Source: Petrolisthes cinctipes
Lineage: Eukaryota > Arthropoda > Malacostraca > Decapoda > Porcellanidae
Assembly (NCBI GenBank): GCA_033782935.1
Contig: JAWQEG010000411.1
Span: 1,857,501 to 1,921,500, forward strand
DNA: 64,000 nucleotides
Reading direction: 5' to 3'
Position numbers and translations under genes: made by a program. A model generated the notes under the pieces. The model ran no database searches. It was given only the letters and a program-made list of their open reading frames with translations, and was not told the origin of the DNA. Positions 14,001 through 28,200 of this stretch are shown here, piece after piece. Position 1 is the first letter of the stretch, and every line of letters starts with the position of its first letter.

Positions 14001-14553
14001 TGTTTTGAGCCTGAATTTGAGATATAAACGGGTACTGAAGATGCATGCACATATCGACTTTTGTGCACCTAAATGATCGATTTTCAGTATGTTTTGAGCA
14101 TGTATTTTGAAAATACTCTAACACGGAGTAGGCATGTACAGATCGCTTCTGGGACCCCTAAATATCGAATTTTCGGGTGTTTTGGGACTGAATTTGAGAT
14201 ATCGACTTTTTGGCACCTAAAAGATCGATTTTTAGCATGTTTTTAGCCTATATTTTGAAAATATTCTAGCACTGAGGTAGCATGTACAGATTGCTTCTGG
14301 GACCCAAAAATATTGAATTTTGGGTGTTTTGAGCCTGAATTTGAGATATAAACGGGTACAGAAGATACATGCACATATTGTCTTTGGGCACCAAAAATAT
14401 CGATTTTAGCATGTTTTGGGCCTGAATTTTGAAAATACTCTAACACGGAGTAGGCATGTACAGATACCTTCTGGGACCTCTAAATATCGAATTTTTGGGT
14501 GTTTTGAGACTGAATTTGAGATATCGATTTTTTGGCACCTAAAATGTCGATTT
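11023..14553. repeat. Second A-B-C block (copy of 4640-8170)
   Basis: Same monomer order, lengths and private variants as 4640-8170. The match stops soon after 14554, where the sequence changes to gaattttagggtg instead of entering module D. It is preceded by a full-length D module, whereas the first block is preceded by the truncated D'. Confidence 0.85.
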
Positions 14554-17500
14554 TTAGCATGTTTTTAGCCTATATTTTGAAAATATTCTAGCACTGTGTA
14601 GGCATGTACAGATTGCTTCTGGGACCCCAAAATATTGAATTTTAGGGTGTTTTGAGCCTGAATTTGAGATATAAACGGGTACAGAAGATACATACACATA
14701 TTGACTTTGGGCACCAAAAATATCGATTTTCAGCATGTTTTGGGCCTGTATTTTGAAAATACTCTAACACGGAGTAGGCATGTACTGATCGCTTCTGGGA
14801 CCCCAAAATATCGAATTTTCGGGTGTTTAGGGCCAGAATTTGAGATATAAACGGGTACAGAAGATGCATGCACATATCGACTTTTGGGCACCTAAAAGAT
14901 CGATTTTCAGTATGTTTTTGGCCTGTATTTTGAAAATACTCTAACACGGAGTAGGCATGTACAGATACCTTCTGGGACCTCTAAATATCGAATTTTCGGG
15001 TGTTTTGGGACTGAATTTGAGATATCGATTTTTTGGCACCTAAAATGTCGATTTTTAGCATGTTTTTAGCCTATATTTTGAAAATATTCTAGCACTGTGT
15101 AGCCATGTACAGATTGCTTCTGGGACCCCAAAATATTGAATTTTCGGGTGTTTTGAGCCTGAATTTGAGATATAAACGGGTACAGAAGATACATGCACAT
15201 ATTGACTTTGGGCATCTAAAATATCGATTTTCAGCATGTTTTGGGCCAGAATTTTGAAAATACTCTAACACTGAGTAGGCATGTACAGATTGCTTCTGGG
15301 ACCCCAAAATATTGAATTTTCGGGTGTTTTGAGCCTGAATTTGAGATATAAACGGGTATTGAAGATGCATGCACATATCGACTTTTGTGCACCTTAATGA
15401 TCGATTTTCAGTATGTTTTGAGCATGTATTTTAAAAATACTCTAACACGGAGTAGGCGTGTACAGATCGCTTCTGGGACCCCTAAATATTGAATTTTCGG
15501 GTGTCTTAGGACTGAATTTGAGATATCGACTTTTTGGCACCTAAAAGATCGATTTTTAGCATGTTTTTAGCCTATATATTGAAAATATTCTAGCACTAAG
15601 TAGGCATGTACAGATTGCTTCTGGGACCCCAAAATATTGAATTTTCGGGTGTTTTGAGCTTGAATTTGAGATATTAACGGGTACAGAAGATACATGCACA
15701 TATTGACTTTGGGCACCTAAAATATCGATTTTCAGCATGTTTTGGGCCTATATTTTGAAAATATTCTAGCACTGTGTAGGCATGTACAGATTGCTTCTGG
15801 GACCCCAAAATATTGAATTTTCGGGTGTTTTGAGCCTGAATTTGAGATATAAACGGGTACAGAAGATACATGCACATATTGACTTTGGGCATCTAAAATA
15901 TCGATTTTCAGCATGTTTTGGGCCTGTATTTTGAAAATACTCTAACACGGAGTAGGCATGTACAGATCGCCTCTGGGACCCCTAAATATCGAATTTTCGG
16001 GTGTTTTGGGACTGAATTTGAGATATCGACTTTTTGGCACCTAAAAGATCGATTTTTAGCATGTTTTTTGCCTATATTTTGAAAATATTCTAGCACTGAG
16101 TAGGCATGTACAGATTGCTTCTGGGACCCCAAAATATTGAATTTTCGGGTGTTTAGAGCCTGAATTTGAGATATAAACGGGTACTGAAGATGCATGCACA
16201 TATCGACTTTTGTGCACCTAAAAGATCGATTTTCAGTATGTTTTGAGCATGTATTTTGAAAATACTCTAACACGGAGTAGGCATGTACAGATCGCTTCTG
16301 GGACCCCTAAATATCGAATTTTCGGGTGTTTTGGGACTGAATTTGAGATATCGACTTTTTGGCACCTAAAAGATCGATTTTTAGCATGTTTTTAGCCTAT
16401 ATTTTGAAAATATTCTAGCACTGAGTAGGCATGTACAGATTGCTTCTGGGACCCCAAAATATTGAATTTTCGGGTGTTTTGAGCCTGAATTTGAGATATA
16501 AACCGGTACAGGAGATACATGCACATATTGACTTTGGGCACCAAAAATATCGATTTTCAGCATGTTTTGGGCCTGAATTTTGAAAATACTCTAATAAGGA
16601 GTAGGCATGTACAGATCGCTTCTGGGACCCCAAAATATCGAATTTTCGGGTGTTTAGGGCCAGAATTTGAGATATAAACGGGTACAGAAGATGCATGCAC
16701 ATATCGACTTTTGGGCACCTAAAAGATCGATTTTCAGTATGTTTTTGGCCTGTATTTTGAAAATACTCTAAAACGGAGTAGGCATGTACAGATACCTTCT
16801 GGGACCTCTAAATATCGAATTTTCGGGTGTTTTGGGACTGAATTTGAGATATAGATTTTTTGGCACCTAAAATGTCGATTTTTAGCATGTTTTTAGCCTA
16901 TATTTTGAAAATATTCTAGCATTGTGTAGGCATGTACAGATTGTTTCTGGGACCCCAAAATATTGAATTTTCGGATGTTTTGAGCCTGAATTTGTGATAT
17001 AAACGGGTACAGAAGATACATGCACATATTGACTTTGGGCACCAAAAATATCGATTTTCAGCATGTTTTGGGCCTGAATTTTGAAAATACTCTAACACGG
17101 AGTAGGCATGTACAGATACCTTCTGGGACCCCAAAATATTGAATTTCCGGGTGTTTTGAGCCTGAATTTGAGATATAAACGGGTACTGAAGATGCATGCA
17201 CATATCGACTTTTGTGCACCTAAAAGATCGATTTTCAGTATGTTTTGAGCATGTATTTTGAAAATACTCTAACACGGAGTAGGCATGTACAGATCTATTC
17301 TGGGACCCCTAAATATCGAATTTTCGGGTGTTTTGGGACTGAATTTGAGATATCGACTTTTTGGCACCTAAAAGATCGATTTTTAGCATGTTTTTAGCCT
17401 ATATTTTGAAAATATTCTAGCACTGAGTAGGCATGTACAGATTGCTTCTGGGACCCCAAAATATTGAATTTTCGGGTGTTTTGAGCCTGAATTTGAGATA

Positions 17501-17724
17501 TAAACGGGTACAGAAGATACATGCACATATTGACTTTGGGCACCAAAAATATCGATTTTCAGCATGTTTTGGGCCTGAATTTCGAAAATACTCTAACACG
17601 GAGTAGGCATGTACAGATACCTTCTGGGACCCCAAAATATTGAATTTCAGGGTGTTTTGAGCCTGAATTTGAGATATAAACGGGTACAGAAGATACATGC
17701 ACATATTGACTTTGGGCATCTAAA
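14554..17724. repeat. Mostly regular 501-bp trimers
   Basis: Trimer starts fall at about 14554, 15055 and 15556, then 16381, 16882 and 17383, all 501 bp apart within each run. A pentamer-like stretch resembling module A sits at 15556-16380. The run 16381-17380 resembles 12201-13200 (offset 4180) and so belongs to the module B lineage, with extra changes such as aaccggtacaggagatac near 16503. Confidence 0.8.
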
Positions 17725-19394
17725 ATATCGATTTTCAGCATGTTTTGGGCCTGAATTTTGAAAATACTCTAACACGGAGTAGGCATGTACAGATCGCTTC
17801 TGGGACCCCAAAATATCGAATTTTCGGGTGTTTAGGGCCAGAATTTGAGATATAAACGGGTACAGAAGATGCATGCACATATCGACTTTTGGGCACCTGA
17901 AAGATCGATTTTCAGTATGTTTTTGGCCTATATTTTGAAAATATTCTAGCACTGTGTAGGCATGTACAGATTGCTTCTGGGACCCCAAAATATTGAATTT
18001 TCGGGTGTTTTGATCATGAATTTGAGATATAAACGGGTACAGAAGATACATGCACATATCGACTTTTGTGCACCTAAAAGATCGATTTTCAGTATGTTTT
18101 GAGCATGTATTTTGAAAATACTCTAAAACGGAGTAGGCATGTACAGATCGCTTCTTGGACCCCTAAATATCGAATTTTCGGGTGTTTTGGGACTGAATTT
18201 GAGATATCGACTTTTTGGCACCTAAAAGATCGATTTTTAGCACGTTTTTAGCCTATATTTTGAAAATATTCTAGCACTGTACAGATTGCTTCTGGGACCC
18301 CAAAATATTGAATTTTCGGGTGTTTTGAGCCTGAATTCGAGATATAAACGGGTACAGAAGATACATGCACATATTGACTTTGGGCACCAAAAATATCGAT
18401 TTTCAGCATGTTTTGGGCCTGAATTTTGAAAATACTCTAACACGGAGTAGGCATGTACAGATCGCTTCTGGGACCCCTAAATATCGAATTTTCGGGTGTT
18501 TAGGGCCAGAATTTGAGATATAAACGGGTACAGAAGATGCATGCACATATCGACTTTTGGGCACCTAAAAGATCGATTTTCAGTATGTTTTTGGCCTGTA
18601 TTTTGAAAATACTCTAACACGGAGTAGGCATGTACAGATACCTTCTAGGACCTCTAAATATCGAATTTTCGGGTGTTTTGGGACTGAATTTGAGATATCG
18701 ATTTTTTGGCACCTAAAATGTCGATTTTTAGCATGTTTTTAGCCTATATTTTGAAAATATTCTAGCACTGTGTAGGCATGTACAGATTGCTTCTGGGACC
18801 CCAAAATATTGAATTTTCGGGTGTTTTGAGCCTGAATTTGAGATATAAACGGGTACAGAAGATACATGCACATATTGACTTTGGGCATCTAAAATATCGA
18901 TTTTCAGCATGTTTTGGGCCTGTATTTTGAAAATACTCTAACACTGAGTAGGCATGTACAGATTGCTTCTGGGACCCCAAAATATTGAATTTTCGGGTGT
19001 TTTGAGCCTGAATTTGAGATATAAACGGGTACTGAAGATGTATGCACATATCGACTTTTGTGCACCTAAAAGATCGATTTTCAGTATGTTTTGAGCATGT
19101 ATTTTGAAAATACTCTAACACGGAGTAGGCATGTACAGATCGCTTCTGGGACCCCTAAATATCGAATTTTCGGGTGTTTTGGGACTGAATTTGAGATATC
19201 GACTTTTTGGCACCTAAAAGATCGATTTTTAGCATGTTTTTAGCCTATATTTTGAAAATATTCTAGCACTGAGTAGGCATGTACAGATTGCTTCTGGGAC
19301 CGCAAAATATTGAATTTTCGGGTGTTTTGAGCCTGAATTTGAGATATAAACGGGTACAGAAGATACATGCACATATTGACTTTGGGCACCAAAA
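17725..19394. repeat. 1670-bp unit, copy 1
   Basis: A unit of long, fused and short monomers, including a b2/c2 chimera at about 17915-17930, a 10-bp deletion near 18280 and the GAATTC variant at 18333. It is followed by a near-identical copy at offset 1670. The odd state tagcacgttttta (18238) is shared with copy 2 (19908). Confidence 0.82.
17915..17930. other. Example of a b2/c2 chimeric monomer junction
   Basis: The sequence changes from the b2 state gtatgtttttggcct to the short-monomer state ctatattttgaaaatatt, so one short monomer is skipped. The same junction appears near 19590, 24051, 26221, 31511, 33001, 34981, 35341, 39811, 43441, 54661 and 56841, and with ctataatttg near 33990 and 37140. 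Confidence 0.8.
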
Positions 19395-20898
19395 ATATCG
19401 ATTTTCAGCATGTTTTGGGCCTGAATTTTGAAAATACTCTAACACGGAGTAGGCATGTACAGATCGCTTCTGGGACCCCAAAATATCGAATTTTCGGGTG
19501 TTTAGGGCCAGAATTTGAGATATAAACGGGTACAGAAGATGCATGCACATATCGACTTTTGGGCACCTAAAAGATCGATTTTCAGTATGTTTTTGGCCTA
19601 TATTTTGAAAATATTCTAGCACTGTGTAGGCATGTACAGATTGCTTCTGGGACCCCAAAATATTGAATTTTCGGGTGTTTTGATCCTGAATTTGAGATAT
19701 AAACGGGTACAGAAGATACATGCACATATCGACTTTTGTGCACCTAAAAGATCGATTTTCAGTATGTTTTGAGCATGTATTTTGAAAATACTCTAAAACG
19801 GAGTAGGCATGTACAGATCGCTTCTTGGACCCCTAAATATCGAATTTTCGGGTGTTTTGGGACAGAATTTGAGATATCGACTTTTTGGCACCTAAAAGAT
19901 CGATTTTTAGCACGTTTTTAGCCTATATTTTGAAAATATTCTAGCACTGTACAGATTGCTTCTGGGACCCCAAAATATTGAATTTTCGGGTGTTTTGAGC
20001 CTGAATTCGAGATATAAACGGGTACAGAAGATACATGCACATATTGACTTTGGGCACCAAAAATATCGATTTTCAGCATGTTTTGGGCCTGAATTTTGAA
20101 AATACTCTAACACGGAGTAGGCATGTACAGATCGCTTCTGGGACCCCTAAATATCGAATTTTCGGGTGTTTAGGGCCAGAATTTGAGATATAAACGGGTA
20201 CAGAAGATGCATGCACATATCGACTTTTGGGCACCTAAAAGATCGATTTTCAGTATGTTTTTAGCCTGTATTTTGAAAATACTCTAACACGGAGTAGGCA
20301 TGTACAGATACCTTCTAGGACCTCTAAATATCGAATTTTCGGGTGTTTTGGGACTGAATTTGAGATATCGATTTTTTGGCACCTAAAATGTCGATTTTTA
20401 GCATGTTTTTAGCCTATATTTTGAAAATATTCTAGCACTGTGTAGGCATGTACAGATTGCTTCTGGGACCCCAAAATATTGAATTTTCGGGTGTTTTGAG
20501 CCTGAATTTGAGATATAAACGGGTACAGAAGATACATGCACATATTGACTTTGGGCATCTAAAATATCGATTTTCAGCATGTTTTGGGCCTGTATTTTGA
20601 AAATACTCTAACACTGAGTAGGCATGTACAGATTGCTTCTGGAACCCCAAAATATTGAATTTTCGGGTGTTTTGAGCCTGAATTTGAGATATAAACGGGT
20701 ACTGAAGATGCATGCACATATCGACTTTTGTGCACCTAAAAGATCGATTTTCAGTATGTTTTCAGCATGTATTTTGAAAATACTCTAACACGGAGTAGGC
20801 ATGTACAGATCGCTTCTGGGACCCCTAAATATCGAATTTTCGGGTGTTTTGGGACTGAATTTGAGATATCGATTTTTTGGCACCTAAAAGATCGATTT
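19395..20898. repeat. 1670-bp unit, copy 2
   Basis: Matches copy 1 at offset 1670 with the same b2/c2 chimera, 10-bp deletion (19950), GAATTC (20003), cttcttggacccc and cttctaggacctc states. Differences are scattered single bases. Past about 20899 the match weakens where the gcatatacag sublineage begins. Confidence 0.82.
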
Positions 20899-22225
20899 TT
20901 AGCATGTTTTTAGCCTATATTTTGAAAATATTCTAGCACTGAGTAGGCATATACAGATTGCTTCTGGGACCCCAAAATATTGAATTTTCGGGTGTTTTGA
21001 GCCTGAATTTGAGATATAAATGGGTACAGAAGATACATGCACATATTGACTTTGGGCACCAAAAATATCGATTTTCAGCATGTTTTGGGCCTGAATTTTG
21101 AAAATACTCTAACACGGAGTAGGCATGTACAGATCGCTTCTGGAACCCCAAAATATTGAATTTTCGGGTGTTTTGAGCCTGAATTTGAGATATAAACGGG
21201 TACTGAAGATGCATGCACATATCGACTTTTGTGCACCTAAAAGATCGATTTTCAGTATGTTTTCAGCATGTATTTTGAAAATACTCTAACACGGAGTAGG
21301 CATGTACAGATCGCTTCTGGGACCCCTAAATATCGAATTTTCGGGTGTTTTGGGACTGAATTTGAGATATCGACTTTTTGGCACCTAAAAGATCGATTTT
21401 TAGCATGTTTTTAGCCTATATTTTGAAAATATTCTAGCACTGAGTAGGCATATACAGATTGCTTCTGGGACCCCAAAATATTGAATTTTCGGGTGTTTTG
21501 AGCCTGAATTTGAGATATAAATGGGTACAGAAGATACATGCACATATTGACTTTGGGCACCAAAAATATCGATTTTCAGCATGTTTTGGGCCTGAATTTT
21601 GAAAATACTCTAACACGGAGTAGGCATGTACAGATCGCTTCTGGGACCCCAAAATATCGAATTTTCGGGTGTTTAGGGCCAGAATTTGAGATATAAACGG
21701 GTACAGAAGATGCATGCACATATCGACTTTTGGGCACCTAAAAGATCGATTTTCAGTATGTTTTTGGCCTGTATTTTAAAAATACTCTAACACGGAGTAG
21801 GCATGTACAGATACCTTCTGGGACCTCTAAATATTGAATTTTCGGGTGTTTTGGGACTGAATTTGAGATATCGATTTTTTGGCACCTAAAATGTCGATTT
21901 TTAGCATGTTTTTAGCCTATATTTTGAAAATATTCTAGCACTGTGTAGGCATGTACAGATTGCTTCTGGGACCCCAAAATATTGAATTTTCGGGTGTTTT
22001 GATCCTGAATTTGAGATATAAACGGGTACAGAAGATACATGCACATATCGACTTTTGTGCACCTAAAAGATCGATTTTCAGTATGTTTTGAGCATGTATT
22101 TTAAAAATACTCTAAAACGGAGTAGGCATGTACAGATCGCTTCTGGGACCCCTAAATATCGAATTTTCGGGTGTTTTGGGACTGAATTTGAGATATCGAC
22201 TTTTTGGCACCTAAAAGATCGATTT
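20899..22225. repeat. Adjacent hybrid 501-bp trimers
   Basis: Two neighbouring trimers start at about 20899 and 21400, both with gcatatacag and ataaatgggtac in the a2 position. In the first, a2 is followed by a b monomer that begins agatcgcttctggaacccc and continues as b1, a chimera. The second continues with ordinary b2. A c2/a1 stretch then leads into the unit at 22226. Confidence 0.78.
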
Positions 22226-25200
22226 TTAGCATGTTTTTAGCCTATATTTTGAAAATATTCTAGCACTGTAGAGATTGCTTCTGGGACCCCAAAATATTGA
22301 ATTTTCGGGTGTTTTGAGCCTGAATTCGAGATATAAACGGGTACAGAAGATACATGCACATATTGACTTTGGGCACCAAAAATATCGATTTTCAGCATGT
22401 TTTGGGCCTGAATTTTGAAAATACTCTAACACGGAGTAGGCATGTACAGATCGCTTCTGGGACCCCTAAATATCGAATTTTCGGGTGTTTAGGGCCAGAA
22501 TTTAAAATATAAACGGGTACAGAAGATGCATGCACATATCGACTTTTGGGCACCTAAAAGATCGATTTTCAGTATGTTTTTGGCCTGTATTTTGAAAATA
22601 CTCTAACACGGAGTAGGCATGTACAGATACCTTCTAGGACCTCTAAATATCGAATTTTCGGGTGTTTTGGGACTGAATTTGAGATATCGATTTTTTGGCA
22701 CCTAAAATGTCGATTTTTAGCATGTTTTTAGCCTATATTTTGAAAATATTCTAGCACTGTGGAGGCATGTACAGATTGTTTATGGGACCACAAAATATTG
22801 AATTTTCGGGTGTTTTGATCCTGAATTTGAGATATAAACGGGTACAGAAGATACATGCACATATTGACTTTGGGCATCTAAAATATCGATTTTCAGCATG
22901 TTTTGGGTCTGTATTTTGAAAATACTCTAACACTGAGTAGGCATGTACAGATTGCTTCTGGAACCCCAAAATATTGAATTTTCGGGTGTTTTGAGCCTGA
23001 ATTTGAGATATAAACGGGTACTGAAGATGCATGCACATATCGACTTTTGTGCACCTAAAAGATCGATTTTCAGTATGTTTTGAGCATGTATTTTGAAAAT
23101 ACTCTAACACGGAGTAGGCATGTACAGATCGCTTCTGGGACCCCTAAATATCGAATTTTCGGGTGTTTTGGGACTGAATTTGAGATATCGACTTTTTGGC
23201 ACCTAAAAAATCGATTTTTAGCATGTTTTTAGCCTATATTTTGAAAATATTCTAGCACTGAGTAGGCATATACAGATTGCTTCTGGGACCCCAAAATATT
23301 GAATTTTCGGGTGTTTTGAGCCTGAATTTGAGATATAAATGGGTACAGAAGATACATGCACATATTGACTTTGGGCACCAAAAATATCGATTTTCAGCAT
23401 GTTTTGGGCCTGAATTTTGAAAATACTCTAACACGGAGTAGGCATGTACAGATCGCTTCTGGGACCCCAAAATATCGAATTTTCGGGTGTTTAGGGCCAG
23501 AATTTGAGATATAAACGGGTACAGAAGATGCATGCACATATCGACTTTTGGGCACCTAAAAGATCGATTTTCAGTATGTTTTTGGCCTGTATTTTGAAAA
23601 TACTCTAACACGGAGTAGGCATGTACAGATACCTTCTGGGGCCTCTAAATATTGAATTTTCGGGTGTTTTGGGACTGAATTTGAGATATCGATTTTTTGG
23701 CACCTAAAATGTCGATTTTTAGCATGTTTTTAGCCTATATTTTGAAAATATTCTAGCACTGTGTAGGCATGTACAGATTGCTTCTGGGACCCCAAAATAT
23801 TGAATTTTCGGGTGTTTTTGAGCCTGAATTTGAGATATAAACGGGTACAGAAGATACATGCACATATTGACTTTGGGCATCTAAAATATCGATTTTCAGC
23901 ATGTTTTGGGCCTGTATTTTGAAAATACTCTAACACTGAGTAGGCATGTACAGATCGCTTCTGGGACCCCTAAATATCGAATTTACGGGTGTTTTGGGAC
24001 TGAATTTGAGATATCGACTTTTTGGCACCTAAAAGATCGATTTTCAGTATGTTTTTGGCCTATATTTTGAAAATATTCTAGCACTGTGTAGGCATGTACA
24101 GATTGCTTCTGGGACCCCAAAATATTGAATTTTCGGGTGTTTTGATCCTGAATTTGAGATATAAACGGGTACAGAAGATACATGCACATATCGACTTTTG
24201 TGCACCTAAAAGATCGATTTTTAGTATGTTTTGAGCATGTATTTTAAAAATACTCTAAAACGGAGTAGGCATGTACAGATCGCTTCTGGGACCCCTAAAT
24301 ATCGAATTTTCGGGTGTTTTGGGACTGAATTTGAGATATCGACTTTTTGGCACCTAAAAGATCGATTTTTAGCATGTTTTTAGCCTATATTTTGAAAATA
24401 TTCTAGCACTGTACAGATTGCTTCTGGGACCCCAAAATATTGAATTTTCGGGTGTTTTGAGCCTGAATTCGAGATATAAACGGGTACAGAAGATACATGC
24501 ACATATTGACTTTGGGCACCAAAAATATCGATTTTCAGCATGTTTTGGGCCTGAATTTTGAAAATACTCTAACACGGAGTAGGCATGTACAGATCGCTTC
24601 TGGGACCCCTAAATATCGAATTTTCGGGTGTTTAGGGCCAGAATTTGAGATATAAACGGGTACAGAAGATGCATGCACATATCGACTTTTGGGCACCTAA
24701 AAGATCGATTTTCAGTATGTTTTTGGCCTGTATTTTGAAAATACTCTAACACGGAGTAGGCATGTACAGATACCTTCTAGGACCTCTAAATATCGAATTT
24801 TCGGGTGTTTTGGGACTGAATTTGAGATATCGATTTTTTGGCACCTAAAATGTCGATTTTTAGCATGTTTTTAGCCTATATTTTGAAAATATTCTAGCAC
24901 TGTGTAGGCATGTACAGATTGCTTATGGGACCACAAAATATTGAATTTTCGGGTGTTTTGATCCTGAATTTGAGATATAAACGGGTACAGAAGATACATG
25001 CACATATTGACTTTGGGCATCTAAAATATCGATTTTCAGCATGTTTTGGGCCTGTATTTTGAAAATACTCTAACACTGAGTAGGCATGTACAGATTGCTT
25101 CTGGAACCCCAAAATATTGAATTTTTGGGTGTTTTGAGCCTGAATTTGAGATATAAACGGGTACTGAAGATGCATGCACATATCGACTTTTGTGCACCTA

Positions 25201-28200
25201 AAAGATCGATTTTCAGTATGTTTTGAGCATGTATTTTGAAAATACTCTAACACGGAGTAGGCATGTACAGATCGCTTCTGGGACCCCTAAATATCGAATT
25301 TTCGGGTGTTTTGGGACTGAATTTGAGATATCGACTTTTTGGCACCTAAAAGATCGATTTTTAGCATGTTTTTAGCCTATATTTTGAAAATATTCTAGCA
25401 CTGAGTAGGCATATACAGATTGCTTCTGGGACCCCAAAATATTGAATTTTCGGGTGTTTTGAGCCTGAATTTGAGATATAAATGGGTACAGAAGATACAT
25501 GCACATATTGACTATGGGCACCATAAATATCGATTTTCAGCATGTTTTGGGCCTGAATTTTGAAAATGCTCTAACACGGAGTAGGCATGTACAGATCGCT
25601 TCTGGGACCCCAAAATATCGAATTTTCGGTTGTTTAGGGCCAGAATTTGAGATATAAACGGGTACAGAAGATGCATGCACATATCGACTTTTGGGCACCT
25701 AAAAGATCGATTTTCAGTATGTTTTTGGCCTGTATTTTGAAAATACTCTAACACGGAGTAGGCATGTACAGATACCTTCTGGGACCTCTAAATATTGAAT
25801 TTTCGGGTGTTTTGGGACTGAATTTGAGATATCGATTTTTTGGCACCTAAAATGTCGATTTTTAGCATGTTTTTAGCCTATATTTTGAAAATATTCTAGC
25901 ACTGTGTAGGCATGTACAGATTGCTTCTGGGACCCCAAAATATTGAATTTTCGGGTGTTTTGAGCCTAAATTTGAGATATAAATGGGTACAGAAGATACA
26001 TGCACATATTGACTTTGGGCACCAAAAATATCGATTTTCAGCATGTTTTGGGCCTGAATTTTGAAAATACTCTAACACGGAGTAGGCATGTACAGATCGC
26101 TTCTGGGACCCCAAAATATCGAATTTTTGGGTGTTTAGGGCCAGAATTTGAGATATAAACGGGTACAGAAGATGCATGCACATATTGACTTTTAGGCACC
26201 TAAAAGATCGATTTTCAGTATGTTTTTGGCCTATATTTTGAAAATATTCTAGCACTGTAGAGATTGCTTCTGGGACCCCAAAATATTGAATTTTCGGGTG
26301 TTTTGAGCCTGAATTCGAGATATAAACGGGTACAGAAGATACATGCACATATTGACTTTGGGCACCAAAAATATCGATTTTCAGCATGTTTTGGGCCTGA
26401 ATTTTGAAAATACTCTAACACGGAGTAGGCATGTACAGATCGCTTCTGGGACCCCTAAATATCGAATTTTCGGGTGTTTAGGGCCAGAATTTGAGATATA
26501 AACGGGTACAGAAGATGCATGCACATATCGACTTTTGGGCACCTAAAAGATCGATTTTCAGTATGTTTTTGGCCTGTATTTTGAAAATACTCTAACACGG
26601 AGTAGGCATGTACAGATACCTTCTAGGACCTCTAAATATCGAATTTTCGGGTGTTTTGGGACTGAATTTGAGATATCGATTTTTTGGCACTTAAAATGTC
26701 GATTTTTAGCATGTTTTTAGCCTATATTTTGAAAATATTCTAGCACTGTGTAGGCATGTACAGATTGCTTATGGGACCACAAAATATTGAATTTTCGGGT
26801 GTTTTGATCCTGAATTTGAGATATAAACGGGTACAGAAGATACATGCACATATTGACTTTGGGCATCTAAAATATCGATTTTCAGCATGTTTTGGGCCTG
26901 TATTTTGAAAATACTCTAACACTGAGTAGGCATGTACAGATTGCTTCTGGAACCCCAAAATATTGAATTTTCGGGTGTTTTGAGCCTGAATTTGAGATAT
27001 AAACGGGTACTGAAGATGCATGCACATATCGACTTTTGTGCACCTAAAAGATCGATTTTCAGTATGTTTTGAGCATGTATTTTGAAAATACTCTAACACG
27101 GAGTAGGCATGTACAGATCGCTTCTGGGACCCCTAAATATCGAATTTTCGGGTGTTTTGGGACTGAATTTGAGTTATCGACTTTTTGGCACCTAAAAGAT
27201 CGATTTTTAGCATGTTTTTAGCCTATATTTTGAAAATATTCTAGCACTGAGTAGGCATATACAGATTGCTTCTGGGACCCCAAAATATTGAATTTTCGGG
27301 TGTTTTGAGCCTGAATTTGAGATATAAATGGGTACAGAAGATACATGCACATATTGACTTTGGGCACCAAAAATATCGATTTTCAGCATGTTTTGGGCCT
27401 GAATTTTGAAAATACTCTAACACGGAGTAGGCATGTACAGATCGCTTCTGGGACCCCAAAATATCGAATTTTCGGGTGTTTAGGGCCAGAATTTGAGATA
27501 TAAACGGGTACAGAAGATGCATGCACATATCGACTTTTGGGCACCTAAAAGATCGATTTTCAGTATGTTTTTGGCCTGTATTTTGAAAATACTCTAACAC
27601 GGAGTAGGCATGTACAGATACCTTCTAGGACCTCTAAATATCGAATTTTCGGGTGTTTTGGGACTGAATTTGAGATATCGATTTTTTGGCACCTAAAATG
27701 TCGATTTTTAGCATGTTTTTAGCCTATATTTTGAAAATATTCTAGCACTGTGTAGGCATGTACAGATTGCTTATGGGACCACAAAATATTGAATTTTCGG
27801 GTGTTTTGATCCTGAATTTGAGATATAAACGGGTACAGAAGATACATGCACATATCGACTTTTGTGCACCTAAAAGATCGATTTTTAGTATGTTTTGAGC
27901 ATGTATTTTGAAAATACTCTAAAACGGAGTAGGCATGTACAGATCGCTTCTGGGACCCCTAAATATCGAATTTTCGGGTGTTTTGGGACTGAATTTGAGA
28001 TATCGACTTTTTGGCACCTAAAAGATCGATTTTTATCATGTTTTTAGCCTATATTTTGAAAAAATTCTAGCACTGTACAGATCGCTTCTGGGACCCCTAA
28101 ATATCGAATTTTCGGGTGTTTAGGGCCAGAATTTGAGATATAAACGGGTACATATCGACTTTTGGGCACCTAAAAGATCGATTTTCAGTATGTTTTTGGC

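Larger units (their letters stand above)
4287..14553. repeat. Modular mosaic D'-A-B-C-D-A-C-D-A-B-C
   Basis: Four satellite modules recur in shuffled order: D' 4287-4639, A 4640-5492, B 5493-7172, C 7173-8170, D 8171-8670, A 8671-9523, C 9524-10521, D 10522-11022, A 11023-11875, B 11876-13555, C 13556-14553. Each type keeps private variants: A has gggaactctaaatatcg, C has gggaccataaaatattg and gatacagcacat, B has ctctaataagga. Matching copies are offset by 6383, 4031-4032 or 2351-2352 bp and differ only by scattered bases. Apart from D', module lengths agree to within a base between copies (A 853, B 1680, C 998, D 500-501). Confidence 0.85.
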
